DNA of 36,245 bases from assembly GCA_030683705.1 (NCBI GenBank), contig JAUXPP010000012.1:1-36245 (forward strand), written 5' to 3'. Every line of letters starts with the position of its first letter. The first letter of the stretch is position 1. The position numbers and the translations under genes are program-made. This DNA is from Polaromonas sp. (GTDB lineage Bacteria > Pseudomonadota > Gammaproteobacteria > Burkholderiales > Burkholderiaceae_C). Positions 17,487 to 25,277 of this stretch are shown one piece after another. The notes beneath the pieces are model-generated. The model was not told the origin of the DNA. It was given only the letters and a program-made list of their open reading frames with translations, and made no database searches.

Positions 17487-18710
17487 ATGTCTTCTGCCCA
17501 GCGCCACCCCTCTGCCCCGCCGGCCCTGCAGCCTGCCAGCTACCTGCCGGGCGCCGATCAGCCGGTCTGGCGCGACAAACTGTCGCAGCTGCTGGAATCC
17601 ACCGGTGAAGGCATTTTCGGCATCGACATGCACGGTAGCTGCACCTTCATCAACCGCGCCGGCGCCGAACAGCTCGGTTTTGCGCCCGACGAAGTGCTGG
17701 GCAAAAACATGCACGAGCTGGCCCACCACAGCCATGCCGACGGCGCCCACTACCCCGAACAGCTGTGCCCGATCTTCAACGCCTTCCGCATGGCGCTGCC
17801 CTGCCGCATCGACACCGAGCTATTCTGGCGCCGCGACGGCAGCGCGTTTGCGGTCGAATATTCGTCCTACCCCATCGTTGACGGCGGTGTGGTGCAGGGC
17901 GCGGTGGTCACTTTTGTCGACATTTCGGCGCGCAAGCGGGCCGAGGAAGCGCTGCGCCACGCCAATGACGTGCTGGAGCAGCGCGTCAGTGAGCGCACAC
18001 AGGCGCTGTCGGAGGCGCTGCAGCAACTGCGCGAACTCTCGGCCTACACCCACACCGTGCGCGAGGAAGAGCGCACCCGCATCGCGCGCGAGGTGCACGA
18101 CGAGCTCGGCAGCCTGCTGGTGGCGCTGAAGATGGACGTCGGCTGGCTCGACAAACGCCTGGGCGAGCAGCAGCAGCGCGAGCCGGTGGCAGCCCAGCTG
18201 ATGCGCGACACCATGCGCCACAAATGCCAGAACATGGGCCGGCTGATCGAAGCCGCGGTGGACAACGTGGGCCGCATCATCACCGACCTGCGCCCCAGCA
18301 TCCTCGACCACCAGGGCCTGTGGGCCGCGCTGGACTGGCAGGCGCACGAGTTTGTGCAGTCGGCCGAACTGACGCTGGACTGGCAGATGGACGTGGAGCA
18401 GGCCGTGCCGCTGCCCGAGCCCTCGGCGATGGCGATCTTCCGCATCTTCCAGGAGATGCTCAGCAACGTCGGCCGCCACGCCCAGGCCAGCCACCTCGCC
18501 ATCACCATCCGGGCGACGGCCGGCGAGATCAGCATCCGCATGCAGGACAACGGCCGGGGGGCCGCGCCCGAAGCCTTCGAGGCGGCCAATGCCTACGGCG
18601 TGATGGGCATGCGCGAACGCGCGCGGCACCTCGGTGGCAGCCTGGAAATTTCAAGCCAAATCGGCCTTGGCGCCACATTCCACCTGCGTATCCAGCTCCC
18701 AAAACCATAG
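17487..18710 (+). CDS. PAS-domain sensor histidine kinase, NarX/UhpB (HisKA_3) type
   Basis: A 407-aa soluble kinase without evident membrane segments. A PAS domain covers about residues 30-150 (LLESTGEGIFGIDMHGSC, then FINRAGAEQLGF and the closing FVDISARKRAEEAL). A coiled-coil linker follows, then the HisKA_3 dimerisation domain EEERTRIAREVHDELGS with the phosphorylated His at about 204. The HATPase domain has EMLSNVGRHAQAS (N box) and MQDNGRGAAPEAF (G box). It would autophosphorylate and signal to the response regulator 12 bases downstream. The start at 17487 is supported by GGGGT about seven bases upstream; the longer frame overlaps the divergent lipoprotein's promoter. The signal sensed by PAS is unknown. 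Confidence 0.92.
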   Translation: MSSAQRHPSAPPALQPASYLPGADQPVWRDKLSQLLESTGEGIFGIDMHGSCTFINRAGAEQLGFAPDEVLGKNMHELAHHSHADGAHYPEQLCPIFNAFRMALPCRIDTELFWRRDGSAFAVEYSSYPIVDGGVVQGAVVTFVDISARKRAEEALRHANDVLEQRVSERTQALSEALQQLRELSAYTHTVREEERTRIAREVHDELGSLLVALKMDVGWLDKRLGEQQQREPVAAQLMRDTMRHKCQNMGRLIEAAVDNVGRIITDLRPSILDHQGLWAALDWQAHEFVQSAELTLDWQMDVEQAVPLPEPSAMAIFRIFQEMLSNVGRHAQASHLAITIRATAGEISIRMQDNGRGAAPEAFEAANAYGVMGMRERARHLGGSLEISSQIGLGATFHLRIQLPKP

Positions 18711-18722
18711 CAAGGCAGCACC

Positions 18723-19382
18723 ATGGCCCCACTCAACATCCTGATCGGCGACGACCACCGCATCGTGCGCGAAGGCCTCAAACAGGTGCTGGCCGACGCG
18801 CCCGACATCGCCGTCGTGGCAGAGGCCGAGACCGGCCCCGACATCCTCGCCAAAGTCGAGGCGCTGGGCGGCCACGCCGGGCTGGCTGCCGTGCTGCTCG
18901 ACATCGCGCTACCGGGCCGCGACGGCATGGACGTGCTGCAGGCCCTCAAAAAAGCCTGGCCACAGTTGCCGGTATTGATGCTCAGCACCTACCCCGAAAA
19001 GCAGTACGCGGTGCGCTGCATCAAGCTGGGCGCCGCCGGCTACCTCAACAAAAGCGCCAACCCCGACGACATGATTGCCGCGGTGCGCAAAGTCGCCGGC
19101 GGCGGCATGTATGTCTCGGCCGTCACCGCCGAAGCACTGGCCAGCGCGGTCGGCGGCAGCGCCGGGCGCAGCGGGGCGGAAGCCCTGTCGCACCGCGAAC
19201 ACCAGGTGTTCCGCCTGCTGACGGCGGGCAAATCGGTCGGCGAGATCGGCACGCAACTGGGCCTGGCGTCCAACACCGTCAGCACCTACCGGCTGCGCAT
19301 CCTCGAAAAAACCGGCACCAAAAACGACGTGGAACTGGCGCTGTATGCCGAGCGCCACGCCAGGACGCCGGCCGGCGCCTGA
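18723..19382 (+). CDS. NarL/FixJ-family response regulator
   Basis: A 219-aa two-component regulator. The receiver domain has acidic residues D10/D11, the phospho-acceptor D60 in VLLDIALPGRDG, and a lysine in GYLNKSANPDD. The LuxR-type HTH is in LSHREHQVFRLLTAGKSVGE, then IGTQLGLASNTVSTYRLRIL. It is the cognate partner of the PAS kinase, cotranscribed after a 12-base gap. The targets cannot be read from the window; the adjacent CBS protein is a candidate. Confidence 0.95.
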   Translation: MAPLNILIGDDHRIVREGLKQVLADAPDIAVVAEAETGPDILAKVEALGGHAGLAAVLLDIALPGRDGMDVLQALKKAWPQLPVLMLSTYPEKQYAVRCIKLGAAGYLNKSANPDDMIAAVRKVAGGGMYVSAVTAEALASAVGGSAGRSGAEALSHREHQVFRLLTAGKSVGEIGTQLGLASNTVSTYRLRILEKTGTKNDVELALYAERHARTPAGA

Positions 19383-19514
19383 GGGCGGGGGTTTCGTGCG
19401 GCGCTGTCCTACGGCCGCTTGGGTGGTGGCTGCTTAACAAGCTGCGGGCGATGCGCCATGCTGGTTGCAGCCGGCGCCGCCGCCTGACAACCAGCACCCC
19501 CAAGGAGAACTTTC

Positions 19515-19934
19515 ATGACCACAGTCACCGACGTGATGACCCGCAATGTGCGGACCCTCAGCCCCAGCAGCACCATTGCCGACGCCGCCATGGCCATGGA
19601 GGAACTGGATGTGGGCGTGATCCCCGTGTGTGAGGGCGACAAGCTGCTCGGCCTGGTGACCGACCGCGACATCGTGGTGCGCGCCGTCGCGCAGGGCCTG
19701 GGCGGTGACACGCCACTGAGCAAGGTGATGAGCACCGACATCCGCAGCGCGCGCGCAGACGACGACCTGGACACCGTGCTCGCCGACATGGCGTCCAGCC
19801 AGATCCGCCGCCTGCCGGTGCTGGATGGCGAGGAACGCCTGATCGGCATCATTTCGATCGGCGACATCGCACTCAAGGGCCAGGACGAGGAAGACGTGGG
19901 CCAGTCGCTGGGCGAGATCTCCGCGCCGGCGTAA
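19515..19934 (+). CDS. CBS-domain-pair protein
   Basis: A 139-aa protein made almost entirely of two CBS motifs (about residues 1-58 and 68-125): VTDVMTRNVRTLSPSSTIAD, GLVTDRDIVVRAVA, VMSTDIRSARADDDL and IGIISIGDIALKG. Stand-alone CBS pairs bind adenine nucleotides such as AMP, ATP or S-adenosylmethionine and act as energy sensors or partner regulators. The ribosome-binding site AAGGAGAA is strong. A 132-base gap separates it from the response regulator, so it probably has its own promoter. Confidence 0.92.
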   Translation: MTTVTDVMTRNVRTLSPSSTIADAAMAMEELDVGVIPVCEGDKLLGLVTDRDIVVRAVAQGLGGDTPLSKVMSTDIRSARADDDLDTVLADMASSQIRRLPVLDGEERLIGIISIGDIALKGQDEEDVGQSLGEISAPA

Positions 19935-20005
19935 ACCTCCCTCTGCCATTGCGGGCCAGACCCGCCATCCATGCCTCTTCGCTTGCAGTGGAGCATGTGA
20001 CATGG

Positions 20006-20026
20006 ATCCCGGACCAAGTCCGGGAT
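20006..20026. repeat. Intergenic palindrome, ATCCCGGAT type, copy 2
   Basis: ATCCCGGAC-CAA-GTCCGGGAT, a perfect 9-bp inverted repeat with a 3-base loop. It matches the copy at 12782-12802, including the flanking TGG before it and GAC after it. Confidence 0.65.
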
Positions 20027-20182
20027 GACAAGCCTGCTGCGCAGCATGCGCTGATTTGGTGCATCAGCACAGGCTGGGCTGCCACGCTGGGCAGCGCCAC
20101 GCCCGCGACGACCGAGCCTGCGCACGCGAATCCGCCGCGCCGGACTGCGCCAGCCTGATTGCGGACCGGTTGGGCCGCTTTT

Positions 20183-20200
20183 TGTAGTGCCCGCCCTACA
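20183..20200. promoter_or_regulatory. Candidate operator dyad upstream of the cyanate operon
   Basis: TGTAGTGCCCGCCCTACA has complementary outer pentamers (TGTAG/CTACA) around an 8-base GC-rich centre, 105 bases before the CynA-like start. Its size fits a small dimeric regulator, but no cynR-like gene is next to it. Confidence 0.3.
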
Positions 20201-20304
20201 TAGCGTCATGGCAGCAACGGCGAAATGCGGCGCCAGCCCCCCTCCCGCCCAAAGTGGCCCGGCGTTTGCAAGACAGCCGCATCTTCAACTGAAAGGTGCG
20301 CGCC

Positions 20305-21708
20305 ATGTCTGACCGTTTCTCTCCCTACGACGCCGACAAACCGCTGATGCTCAAATGCAGCTGCGGCGGTGACCACGCCCCCGCCGACCACCACCCGGAG
20401 ATGAACGCCGACGGCGCCGCCGCCGAGCTGCGCCGGCGCAGCCTGACGAGTGAGTTCGAGGCCTACTCCAACGAGTTCATTGAAGCCACCCTGGTCAAGG
20501 CCCTGTTTCCGCAGGACGAAGTGCGGCGCCGCTTCCTGCGCGCCGTCGGCAAGGGCACGGCCATGGCAGCGATTGCCAGCGTGCTGCCGGTCGGCACCAT
20601 GCAGGCCATGGCGCAGGACAAGGGCAAGCTGGAAAAAACCAGCCTGAAGATCGGCTTCATCCCGATCACCTGCGCCACGCCGCTGATCATGGCGCACCCG
20701 CTGGGCTTTTACAGCAAGGAAGGCCTGAATGTCGAAGTCGTCAAGACGGCCGGCTGGGCGCTGATCCGCGACAAGATGATCAACAAGGAATACGACGCCA
20801 CCCACTTCCTGAGCCCGATGCCGCTGGCGATGTCCATGGGCGTGGGTTCCAACCCGGTGCCCATGAATGTGGCCACCATCCAGAACACCAACGGCCAGGC
20901 CATCACGCTGGCCAACAAACACAAGGACAAGCGCGACCCCAAGATGTGGAAGGGCTTCAAGTTTGCCGTGCCGTTTGAGTTCAGCATGCACAACTTCCTG
21001 CTGCGTTATTACGTGGCCGAAGCCGGACTGAATCCCGACACCGACATCCAGATCCGCGTGGTGCCGCCGCCCGAAATGGTGGCCAACCTGCGCGCCGGCA
21101 ACATCGACGGCTACCTCGGCCCCGATCCCTTCAACCAGCGCGCGGTCTACGAGGAAATCGGCTTCCTGCACATCCTGACCAAGGAGCTGTGGAACGGCCA
21201 CCCCTGCTGCGCCTTCGGCACCTCAACCGAGTTCATCCAGAAGAACCCGAACACCTTTGCCGCGCTGTACCGCTCGGTGCTGACCGCCGCCGCCATGGCG
21301 CGCGACCCGAAAAACCGCGAGCTGATCGCCAAGGTGATTTCACCGCAGGCCTACCTGAACCAGCCCGAAACCGTGGTGTCGCAGGTGCTGACCGGCCGCT
21401 TCGCCGACGGCCTGGGCAACATCAAGACCGTACCGGACCGCGCCGACTTCGACCCCATCCCGTGGCAGTCGATGGCGGTGTGGATGCTGACGCAGATGAA
21501 ACGCTGGGGTTATGTGAAGGGCGACATCAACTACAAGCAGATCGCCGAAAAAGTCTTTTTGCTGACCGACGCCAAAAAACGCATGACGGAACTGGGCCAG
21601 AAAGCCCCCGAGGGCGCTTATCCCAAGTTCACCGTCATGGGCAAGGTGTTCGATGCGGCCAAGCCGGACGAGTACCTCAAGTCCTTTGCGATCAACAAGA
21701 TGGCCTAG
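20305..21708 (+). CDS. NrtA/CynA-family ABC transporter substrate-binding protein (probably cyanate)
   Basis: A 467-aa receptor of the nitrate/cyanate/bicarbonate (NrtA/CmpA/CynA) family. SLKIGFIPITCATPLIMAHP opens the binding domain, then FLSPMPLAMSMGVGS and GYLGPDPFNQRAV follow. The start at 20305 has AAAGG eight bases upstream. A twin-arginine signal (RRRFLRAVGKG, about residues 74-84) suggests folded export by Tat, but it is preceded by an unusual ~70-residue hydrophilic extension with a possible metal site (CSCGGDH...DHH, residues 18-30). The downstream permease, ATPase and cyanase make cyanate the likeliest ligand; nitrate or nitrite is the alternative. A decayed relative of its C-terminus lies at 24795-25089. 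Confidence 0.9.
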   Translation: MSDRFSPYDADKPLMLKCSCGGDHAPADHHPEMNADGAAAELRRRSLTSEFEAYSNEFIEATLVKALFPQDEVRRRFLRAVGKGTAMAAIASVLPVGTMQAMAQDKGKLEKTSLKIGFIPITCATPLIMAHPLGFYSKEGLNVEVVKTAGWALIRDKMINKEYDATHFLSPMPLAMSMGVGSNPVPMNVATIQNTNGQAITLANKHKDKRDPKMWKGFKFAVPFEFSMHNFLLRYYVAEAGLNPDTDIQIRVVPPPEMVANLRAGNIDGYLGPDPFNQRAVYEEIGFLHILTKELWNGHPCCAFGTSTEFIQKNPNTFAALYRSVLTAAAMARDPKNRELIAKVISPQAYLNQPETVVSQVLTGRFADGLGNIKTVPDRADFDPIPWQSMAVWMLTQMKRWGYVKGDINYKQIAEKVFLLTDAKKRMTELGQKAPEGAYPKFTVMGKVFDAAKPDEYLKSFAINKMA

Positions 21709-21712
21709 TGGA

Positions 21713-22573
21713 ATGTTCAAGTCGCTGAACTTCAAGGCCACGCTGGTCTCGGTCCTGCTCCTGCTGGTGTTTCTGGCAGCGTGGCAACTCGCCACGCTGC
21801 CGGCCACCGGTGGCGCGGCCGGGCCTGCCGTGTCCGCCGAGCAAGCCGAGTATCTGAAGATGCTGGGCAAGGACCCCGGCACGGCCAAAACCGGCGGCTT
21901 TCCGACACCGCTGCAGATGGGCCAGACCGCCTGGCGGCACCTGTCCGATCCGTTTTATGACAACGGCCCCAACGACAAGGGCATCGCCATCCAGCTCGGG
22001 CACTCGCTGGCGCGTGTGGGCCTGGGCTTTCTGCTGGCCTGCGTGGTGGCGATTCCGCTGGGCTTTTTGATCGGCATGTCGCCGCTGATGCGCCGCGCGC
22101 TGGACCCCTTCATCCAGGTGCTCAAGCCGATCTCTCCGCTGGCCTGGATGCCGCTGGCGCTGTACACCATCAAGGACTCGTCGACCTCGGGCATCTTCGT
22201 GATCTTCATTTGCTCGGTCTGGCCCATGCTGATCAACACCGCCTTCGGTGTGTCGGCGGTCAAGCGCGAATGGCTCAATGTCGCCAAAACGCTGGAAGTC
22301 GATCCGCTGCGCAAGGCCTTCCTGGTCATCCTGCCGGCTGCCGCGCCGACCATCCTGACCGGCATGCGGATTTCCATGGGCATCGCCTGGCTGGTGATCG
22401 TTGCCGCCGAGATGCTGGTGGGTGGCACCGGCATCGGCTACTTTGTCTGGAACGAATGGAACAACCTCTCGCTGACCAACGTGATTTTTGCCATCGTGGT
22501 GATCGGCGTGATGGGCATGTTGCTGGACCTGATGTTTGCTCAGCTGCAGGAGTGGGTGACCTATGCTGAATAA
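21713..22573 (+). CDS. ABC transporter permease, NrtB/CynB family
   Basis: A 286-aa inner-membrane permease with about six hydrophobic segments, the first at residues 10-27 (VSVLLLLVFLAAWQLA). The conserved coupling motif covers EWLNVAKTLEVDPLRKAFLV and ILPAAAPTILTGMRISMG, the EAA loop that docks onto the ATPase. It starts four bases after the receptor stop codon, and its own end overlaps the ATPase start by 11 bases, so the three genes are translationally coupled. The longer frame from 21653 overlaps the receptor gene and is rejected. Confidence 0.92.
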   Translation: MFKSLNFKATLVSVLLLLVFLAAWQLATLPATGGAAGPAVSAEQAEYLKMLGKDPGTAKTGGFPTPLQMGQTAWRHLSDPFYDNGPNDKGIAIQLGHSLARVGLGFLLACVVAIPLGFLIGMSPLMRRALDPFIQVLKPISPLAWMPLALYTIKDSSTSGIFVIFICSVWPMLINTAFGVSAVKREWLNVAKTLEVDPLRKAFLVILPAAAPTILTGMRISMGIAWLVIVAAEMLVGGTGIGYFVWNEWNNLSLTNVIFAIVVIGVMGMLLDLMFAQLQEWVTYAE

Positions 22574-23468
22574 ACCCGCTGCCGACGCCAACCCGGGCCG
22601 CCCCTTCCTGCAGGTCGAGGGCCTGGCCAAGGCCTACCCCGGCACCAGCGAGCCGGTGTTCGACGAGGTCAACTTCAGCATCGCGCGCGGCGAGTTTGTC
22701 TGCATCATCGGCCACTCCGGCTGTGGCAAGACCACCATCCTCAATGTGCTCGCGGGCCTGGAAAGCGCCAGCGCCGGCCATGTCTTCATGGACGGGCGCG
22801 AGGTCGCCGGCCCCAGCCTGGAGCGCGGCGTGGTGTTCCAGGGCCACGCGCTCATGCCCTGGCTGACCGTGCGCAAAAACATCGCGTTTGCGGTGCGTTC
22901 CAAATGGCCGGACTGGACCAGCGCGCAGGTCGATACCCATGTCAAGAAATACGTGGACCTGGTCGGCCTGTCGGGCGCCATCGACAAAAAACCTTCGGCG
23001 CTGTCCGGCGGCATGAAGCAGCGCGTGGGCATTGCGCGCGCCTTTGCGATCGAACCCAAGATGCTGCTGCTCGACGAGCCTTTCGGCGCACTCGATGCGC
23101 TGACACGCGGCACCATCCAGGACGAGCTGCTGGCCATTGTGCGCGAAACCCACCAGACGGTGTTCATGATCACGCACGACGTGGACGAAGCCGTGCTGCT
23201 GGCCGACAAGATCCTGCTGATGAGCAACGGCCCGCAAGCGCGTGTGGCCGAGATCGTGCGCAACACCATGCCGCGCGACCGCCAGCGCGCCACCGTGCAC
23301 CACGACCCGCAGTACTACCCGCTACGCAACCACCTGGTCGACTTTCTGGTGGCGCGCTCCAAAGACCTGTCGCACGGGAAAGCGCCCGCGCACCCACCCA
23401 CGGTGGAACCCGGCCGCGGCGCGCTGGCCGACACGCCGCCTTCTGTCACCCTGAAAGCTGTCGCATGA
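22563..23468 (+). CDS. ABC transporter ATP-binding protein, NrtD/CynD family
   Basis: A 301-aa ATPase. Walker A is GHSGCGKTT, the Q-loop [11 protein letters not shown], the signature [14 protein letters not shown], Walker [12 protein letters not shown], and the switch His is in ITHDVDEAV. These wordings are those of the nitrate/taurine/cyanate import class. The C-terminal ~40 residues, rich in Pro and Ala, are unconserved. It energises import through the permease encoded just upstream; its TGA overlaps the ATG of the DUF1348 gene (23465-23468). Confidence 0.93.
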   Translation: MLNKPAADANPGRPFLQVEGLAKAYPGTSEPVFDEVNFSIARGEFVCIIGHSGCGKTTILNVLAGLESASAGHVFMDGREVAGPSLERGVVFQGHALMPWLTVRKNIAFAVRSKWPDWTSAQVDTHVKKYVDLVGLSGAIDKKPSALSGGMKQRVGIARAFAIEPKMLLLDEPFGALDALTRGTIQDELLAIVRETHQTVFMITHDVDEAVLLADKILLMSNGPQARVAEIVRNTMPRDRQRATVHHDPQYYPLRNHLVDFLVARSKDLSHGKAPAHPPTVEPGRGALADTPPSVTLKAVA

Positions 23469-23911
23469 GCACTGCAGAACAAGCCCGCCCGCCGCTGCCG
23501 CCCTTCACGCTGGAAACCGCGAAAGAAAAGGTACAGAAGGCCGAAGACGCCTGGAACAGCTGCGACCCGGACCGCGTGGCGCTGGCTTATACCGAAGACT
23601 CGGTCTGGCGCAACCGCGCCGACTTCTTCTCGGGCCGGCCCATGATCCGTGAATTCCTGAAACGCAAGTGGGCGAAAGAGCTGGACTACCGGCTCAAGAA
23701 GGAACTCTGGGCTTTTACGGACAACCGCATCTCGGTGCGCTTCGAGTACGAATGGCACGACGACGCCGGCTTCTGGTTCCGCTCCCACGGCAACGAGCAG
23801 TGGGAGTTCGACGAGCTGGGCCTGATGCGCCGCCGCGAAGCCAGCATCAACGACGTGCCGATCAAGGCCGCAGACCGCAAATTCCACTGGTCGCGCCCGG
23901 TCGCGCCCTGA
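23465..23911 (+). CDS. DUF1348 / NTF2-like protein
   Basis: A 148-aa protein of the DUF1348 group within the SnoaL/NTF2-like fold. Recognisable are [20 protein letters not shown], the [17 protein letters not shown] stretch and the end [23 protein letters not shown]2-like folds form a cone-shaped pocket used by small isomerases, hydrolases and binding proteins, but no reaction is established for DUF1348. Its position, overlapping the transporter ATPase by 4 bases and 58 bases before cyanase, ties it to cyanate metabolism. The start at 23465 follows from that overlap and from the normal family length. Confidence 0.88.
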   Translation: MSTAEQARPPLPPFTLETAKEKVQKAEDAWNSCDPDRVALAYTEDSVWRNRADFFSGRPMIREFLKRKWAKELDYRLKKELWAFTDNRISVRFEYEWHDDAGFWFRSHGNEQWEFDELGLMRRREASINDVPIKAADRKFHWSRPVAP

Positions 23912-23969
23912 GCCTTCACTTTTTTCTTTTCTTCCCGCTTTCCATTTTTCAAACACAGGAGCAACACGC

Positions 23970-24413
23970 ATGAACCGCAACGACGTCACCGAAAAAATCA
24001 TCACCGTCAAGGTATCCAAAGGCCTGACCTGGGAGTCGGTCGCCAAAAAGGTCGGCCTCAGCAAGGAGTGGGTCACCGCCGGCTGCCTGGGCCAGATGAC
24101 TTTCGATGACAAGCAGGCCAAGATCATCGGCAAAATTTTTGGCCTGAACGCCGAAGAGCAGAAGTGGCTGCAGGTTGTGCCGTACAAGGGCTCGCTGCCC
24201 ACACCCGTGCCGACCGACCCGCTGATCTACCGCTGGTACGAAATCGTCAGCGTCTACGGCACGACGATCAAGGAACTGATCCACGAAGAGTTCGGTGACG
24301 GCATCATGAGCGCAATCGATTTCAGCATGGACATCGTGCGCACGCCCGACCCAAAAGGCGACCGCGTGAATGTGGTGTTGTCGGGCAAGTTTTTGCCGTA
24401 CAAGACTTATTGA
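23970..24413 (+). CDS. cynS: Cyanase (cyanate hydratase)
   Basis: Cyanase, 147 aa, which converts cyanate plus bicarbonate into ammonia and two CO2 (through carbamate). The N-terminal helical DNA-binding-like domain (about 1-75) is followed by the catalytic domain, where Arg88 and Glu91 in YRWYEIVSVYG and Ser114 in GIMSAIDFSM correspond to the E. coli Arg96/Glu99/Ser122 triad. The enzyme forms a decamer in the cytoplasm. AGGAG upstream is a good ribosome-binding site. With the ABC importer it allows use of cyanate as a nitrogen source or its detoxification. No adjacent carbonic anhydrase gene (cynT) is seen. Confidence 0.97.
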   Translation: MNRNDVTEKIITVKVSKGLTWESVAKKVGLSKEWVTAGCLGQMTFDDKQAKIIGKIFGLNAEEQKWLQVVPYKGSLPTPVPTDPLIYRWYEIVSVYGTTIKELIHEEFGDGIMSAIDFSMDIVRTPDPKGDRVNVVLSGKFLPYKTY

Positions 24414-24464
24414 TGGTGGCGACGCGCCGGGGTGCCTGGCACCCTGGCGTCCCGCGCCGGAGGA

Positions 24465-24644
24465 CTAGAGTCCTTTAACCCGGCATGCAATCAGCAGCAG
24501 GCCAAAGCCGATGATCCACGACCAGGTCGCGATCGGCTCACCGATGCGGACCACGCCAAACTGGGCGAGCAGCGCAACCACAAACAGGATCAGGGAGATC
24601 ACCCACACGACGAAGGTCGGAGCTTTGCCGGAAAAATTACGCAT
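24465..24644 (-). CDS. Small membrane protein, 59 aa
   Basis: A short reading frame on the minus strand that starts MRNFSGKAPTFVVWVISLIL and has two hydrophobic segments (about residues 10-28 and 41-55), separated by a loop with VVRIGEPIATW. AAGGA lies seven bases before the ATG. It ends LLLIACRVKGL. Codon use is GC-rich and normal for this genome. It is convergent with cynS. The function is unknown; the pattern resembles small conserved two-helix inner-membrane proteins of Burkholderiales. It is easily missed because of its size. Confidence 0.72.
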   Translation of the reverse strand: MRNFSGKAPTFVVWVISLILFVVALLAQFGVVRIGEPIATWSWIIGFGLLLIACRVKGL

Positions 24645-24794
24645 GGTGTGTCCTTATGGGTTGTGAGATGAAGCAGCTTTAGTTTAGGGTTCACGGCTTA
24701 GTGTTTATCGACAAAGCGATTCGGGCTGACTTCATCGCGGGAGACTTCGGGTCTCGTTACGCGACAAAGCGACTTGCTTTGAGGTTAGGTTTGT
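24645..24794. other. Intergenic, no gene seen
   Basis: A more A+T-rich stretch with the 11-base direct repeat CGACAAAGCGA at about 24709 and 24762, and a small hairpin GAGAC-TTCGG-GTCTC between them. Nothing codes here. It marks the left side of the accessory region. Confidence 0.5.
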
Positions 24795-25089
24795 GCATGG
24801 ACGGATTTGCCGACGTCTAGGTAGCGCGATTTAGCCAACTTCGACCCGGTGCCTTCGCATGCGATGGCGGTGGATGCTGGCGCAGATAAGGCGCCTAGTG
24901 CATCTGGAGGGCAACGTCAACTACACCCAGCCACGGAAGAAGTTCCTTATCACCGACGCCAAGAAGAAGAACGCCGGCTGGCGCCCGCCCGAGGGCGCGT
25001 ATTGCAAGTTCTAGATGATGGGCCCTGGGTTTGATCCGGCGAGGCCGGAGGAGTATGTGAAGAGTTTTGCAATTCATAAACTGGGCTGA
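24795..25089 (+). pseudogene. Remnant of a second NrtA/CynA-like receptor gene (C-terminal part)
   Basis: Translated with one frame correction, this stretch follows the last ~90 residues of the CynA-like receptor. It reads FDPVP..AMAV, then after a 2-base deletion MLAQIRRL, EGNVNYTQPRKKFLITDAKK, PPEGAYCKF, a TAG stop, MMGPGFDPARPEEYVKSF and AIHKLG with the final stop. The intact gene has FDPIPWQSMAV, MLTQMKRW, FLLTDAKKR, APEGAYPKF, VFDAAKPDEYLKSFAINKMA in the same order. The combination of frameshift, internal stop and missing front half marks a dead copy. Identity is only partial, so it probably comes from a diverged paralogue rather than a recent duplication. Confidence 0.85.
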
Positions 25090-25277
25090 ATTTGCAGCGA
25101 CATCCAGCGGAGTCCAGCCGAGCATGAGTTTGCCATGGCAAATTGTTGCCCGCCCTAGTAGATGTGCGCGCCTGTGGACACCCATATATTCTTTGTTTTG
25201 TGTAGGCGAAGCGTCATCACCAGCCGGGCTGGTGCTGATGATGCAAGACTGAAACGATACAACCGCGACGGCTAGCT

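Larger units (their letters stand above)
19935..20304. other. Intergenic region upstream of the cyanate operon
   Basis: About 370 bases without a supported gene. It holds a perfect palindrome of the ATCCCGGAC type (20006-20026) and, nearer the cyn genes, an imperfect dyad TGTAG-N8-CTACA (20183-20200), which could be an operator. No convincing -35/-10 pair stands out, so the promoter position is left open. Confidence 0.6.

Noticed and set aside
24420..24671. 79-aa plus-strand frame after cynS
   Set aside because: Antisense to the better-supported 59-aa membrane protein and rich in polar, low-complexity residues.
24849..25034. 61-aa plus-strand frame in the accessory region
   Set aside because: It is a wrong-frame reading of the CynA-like pseudogene remnant.
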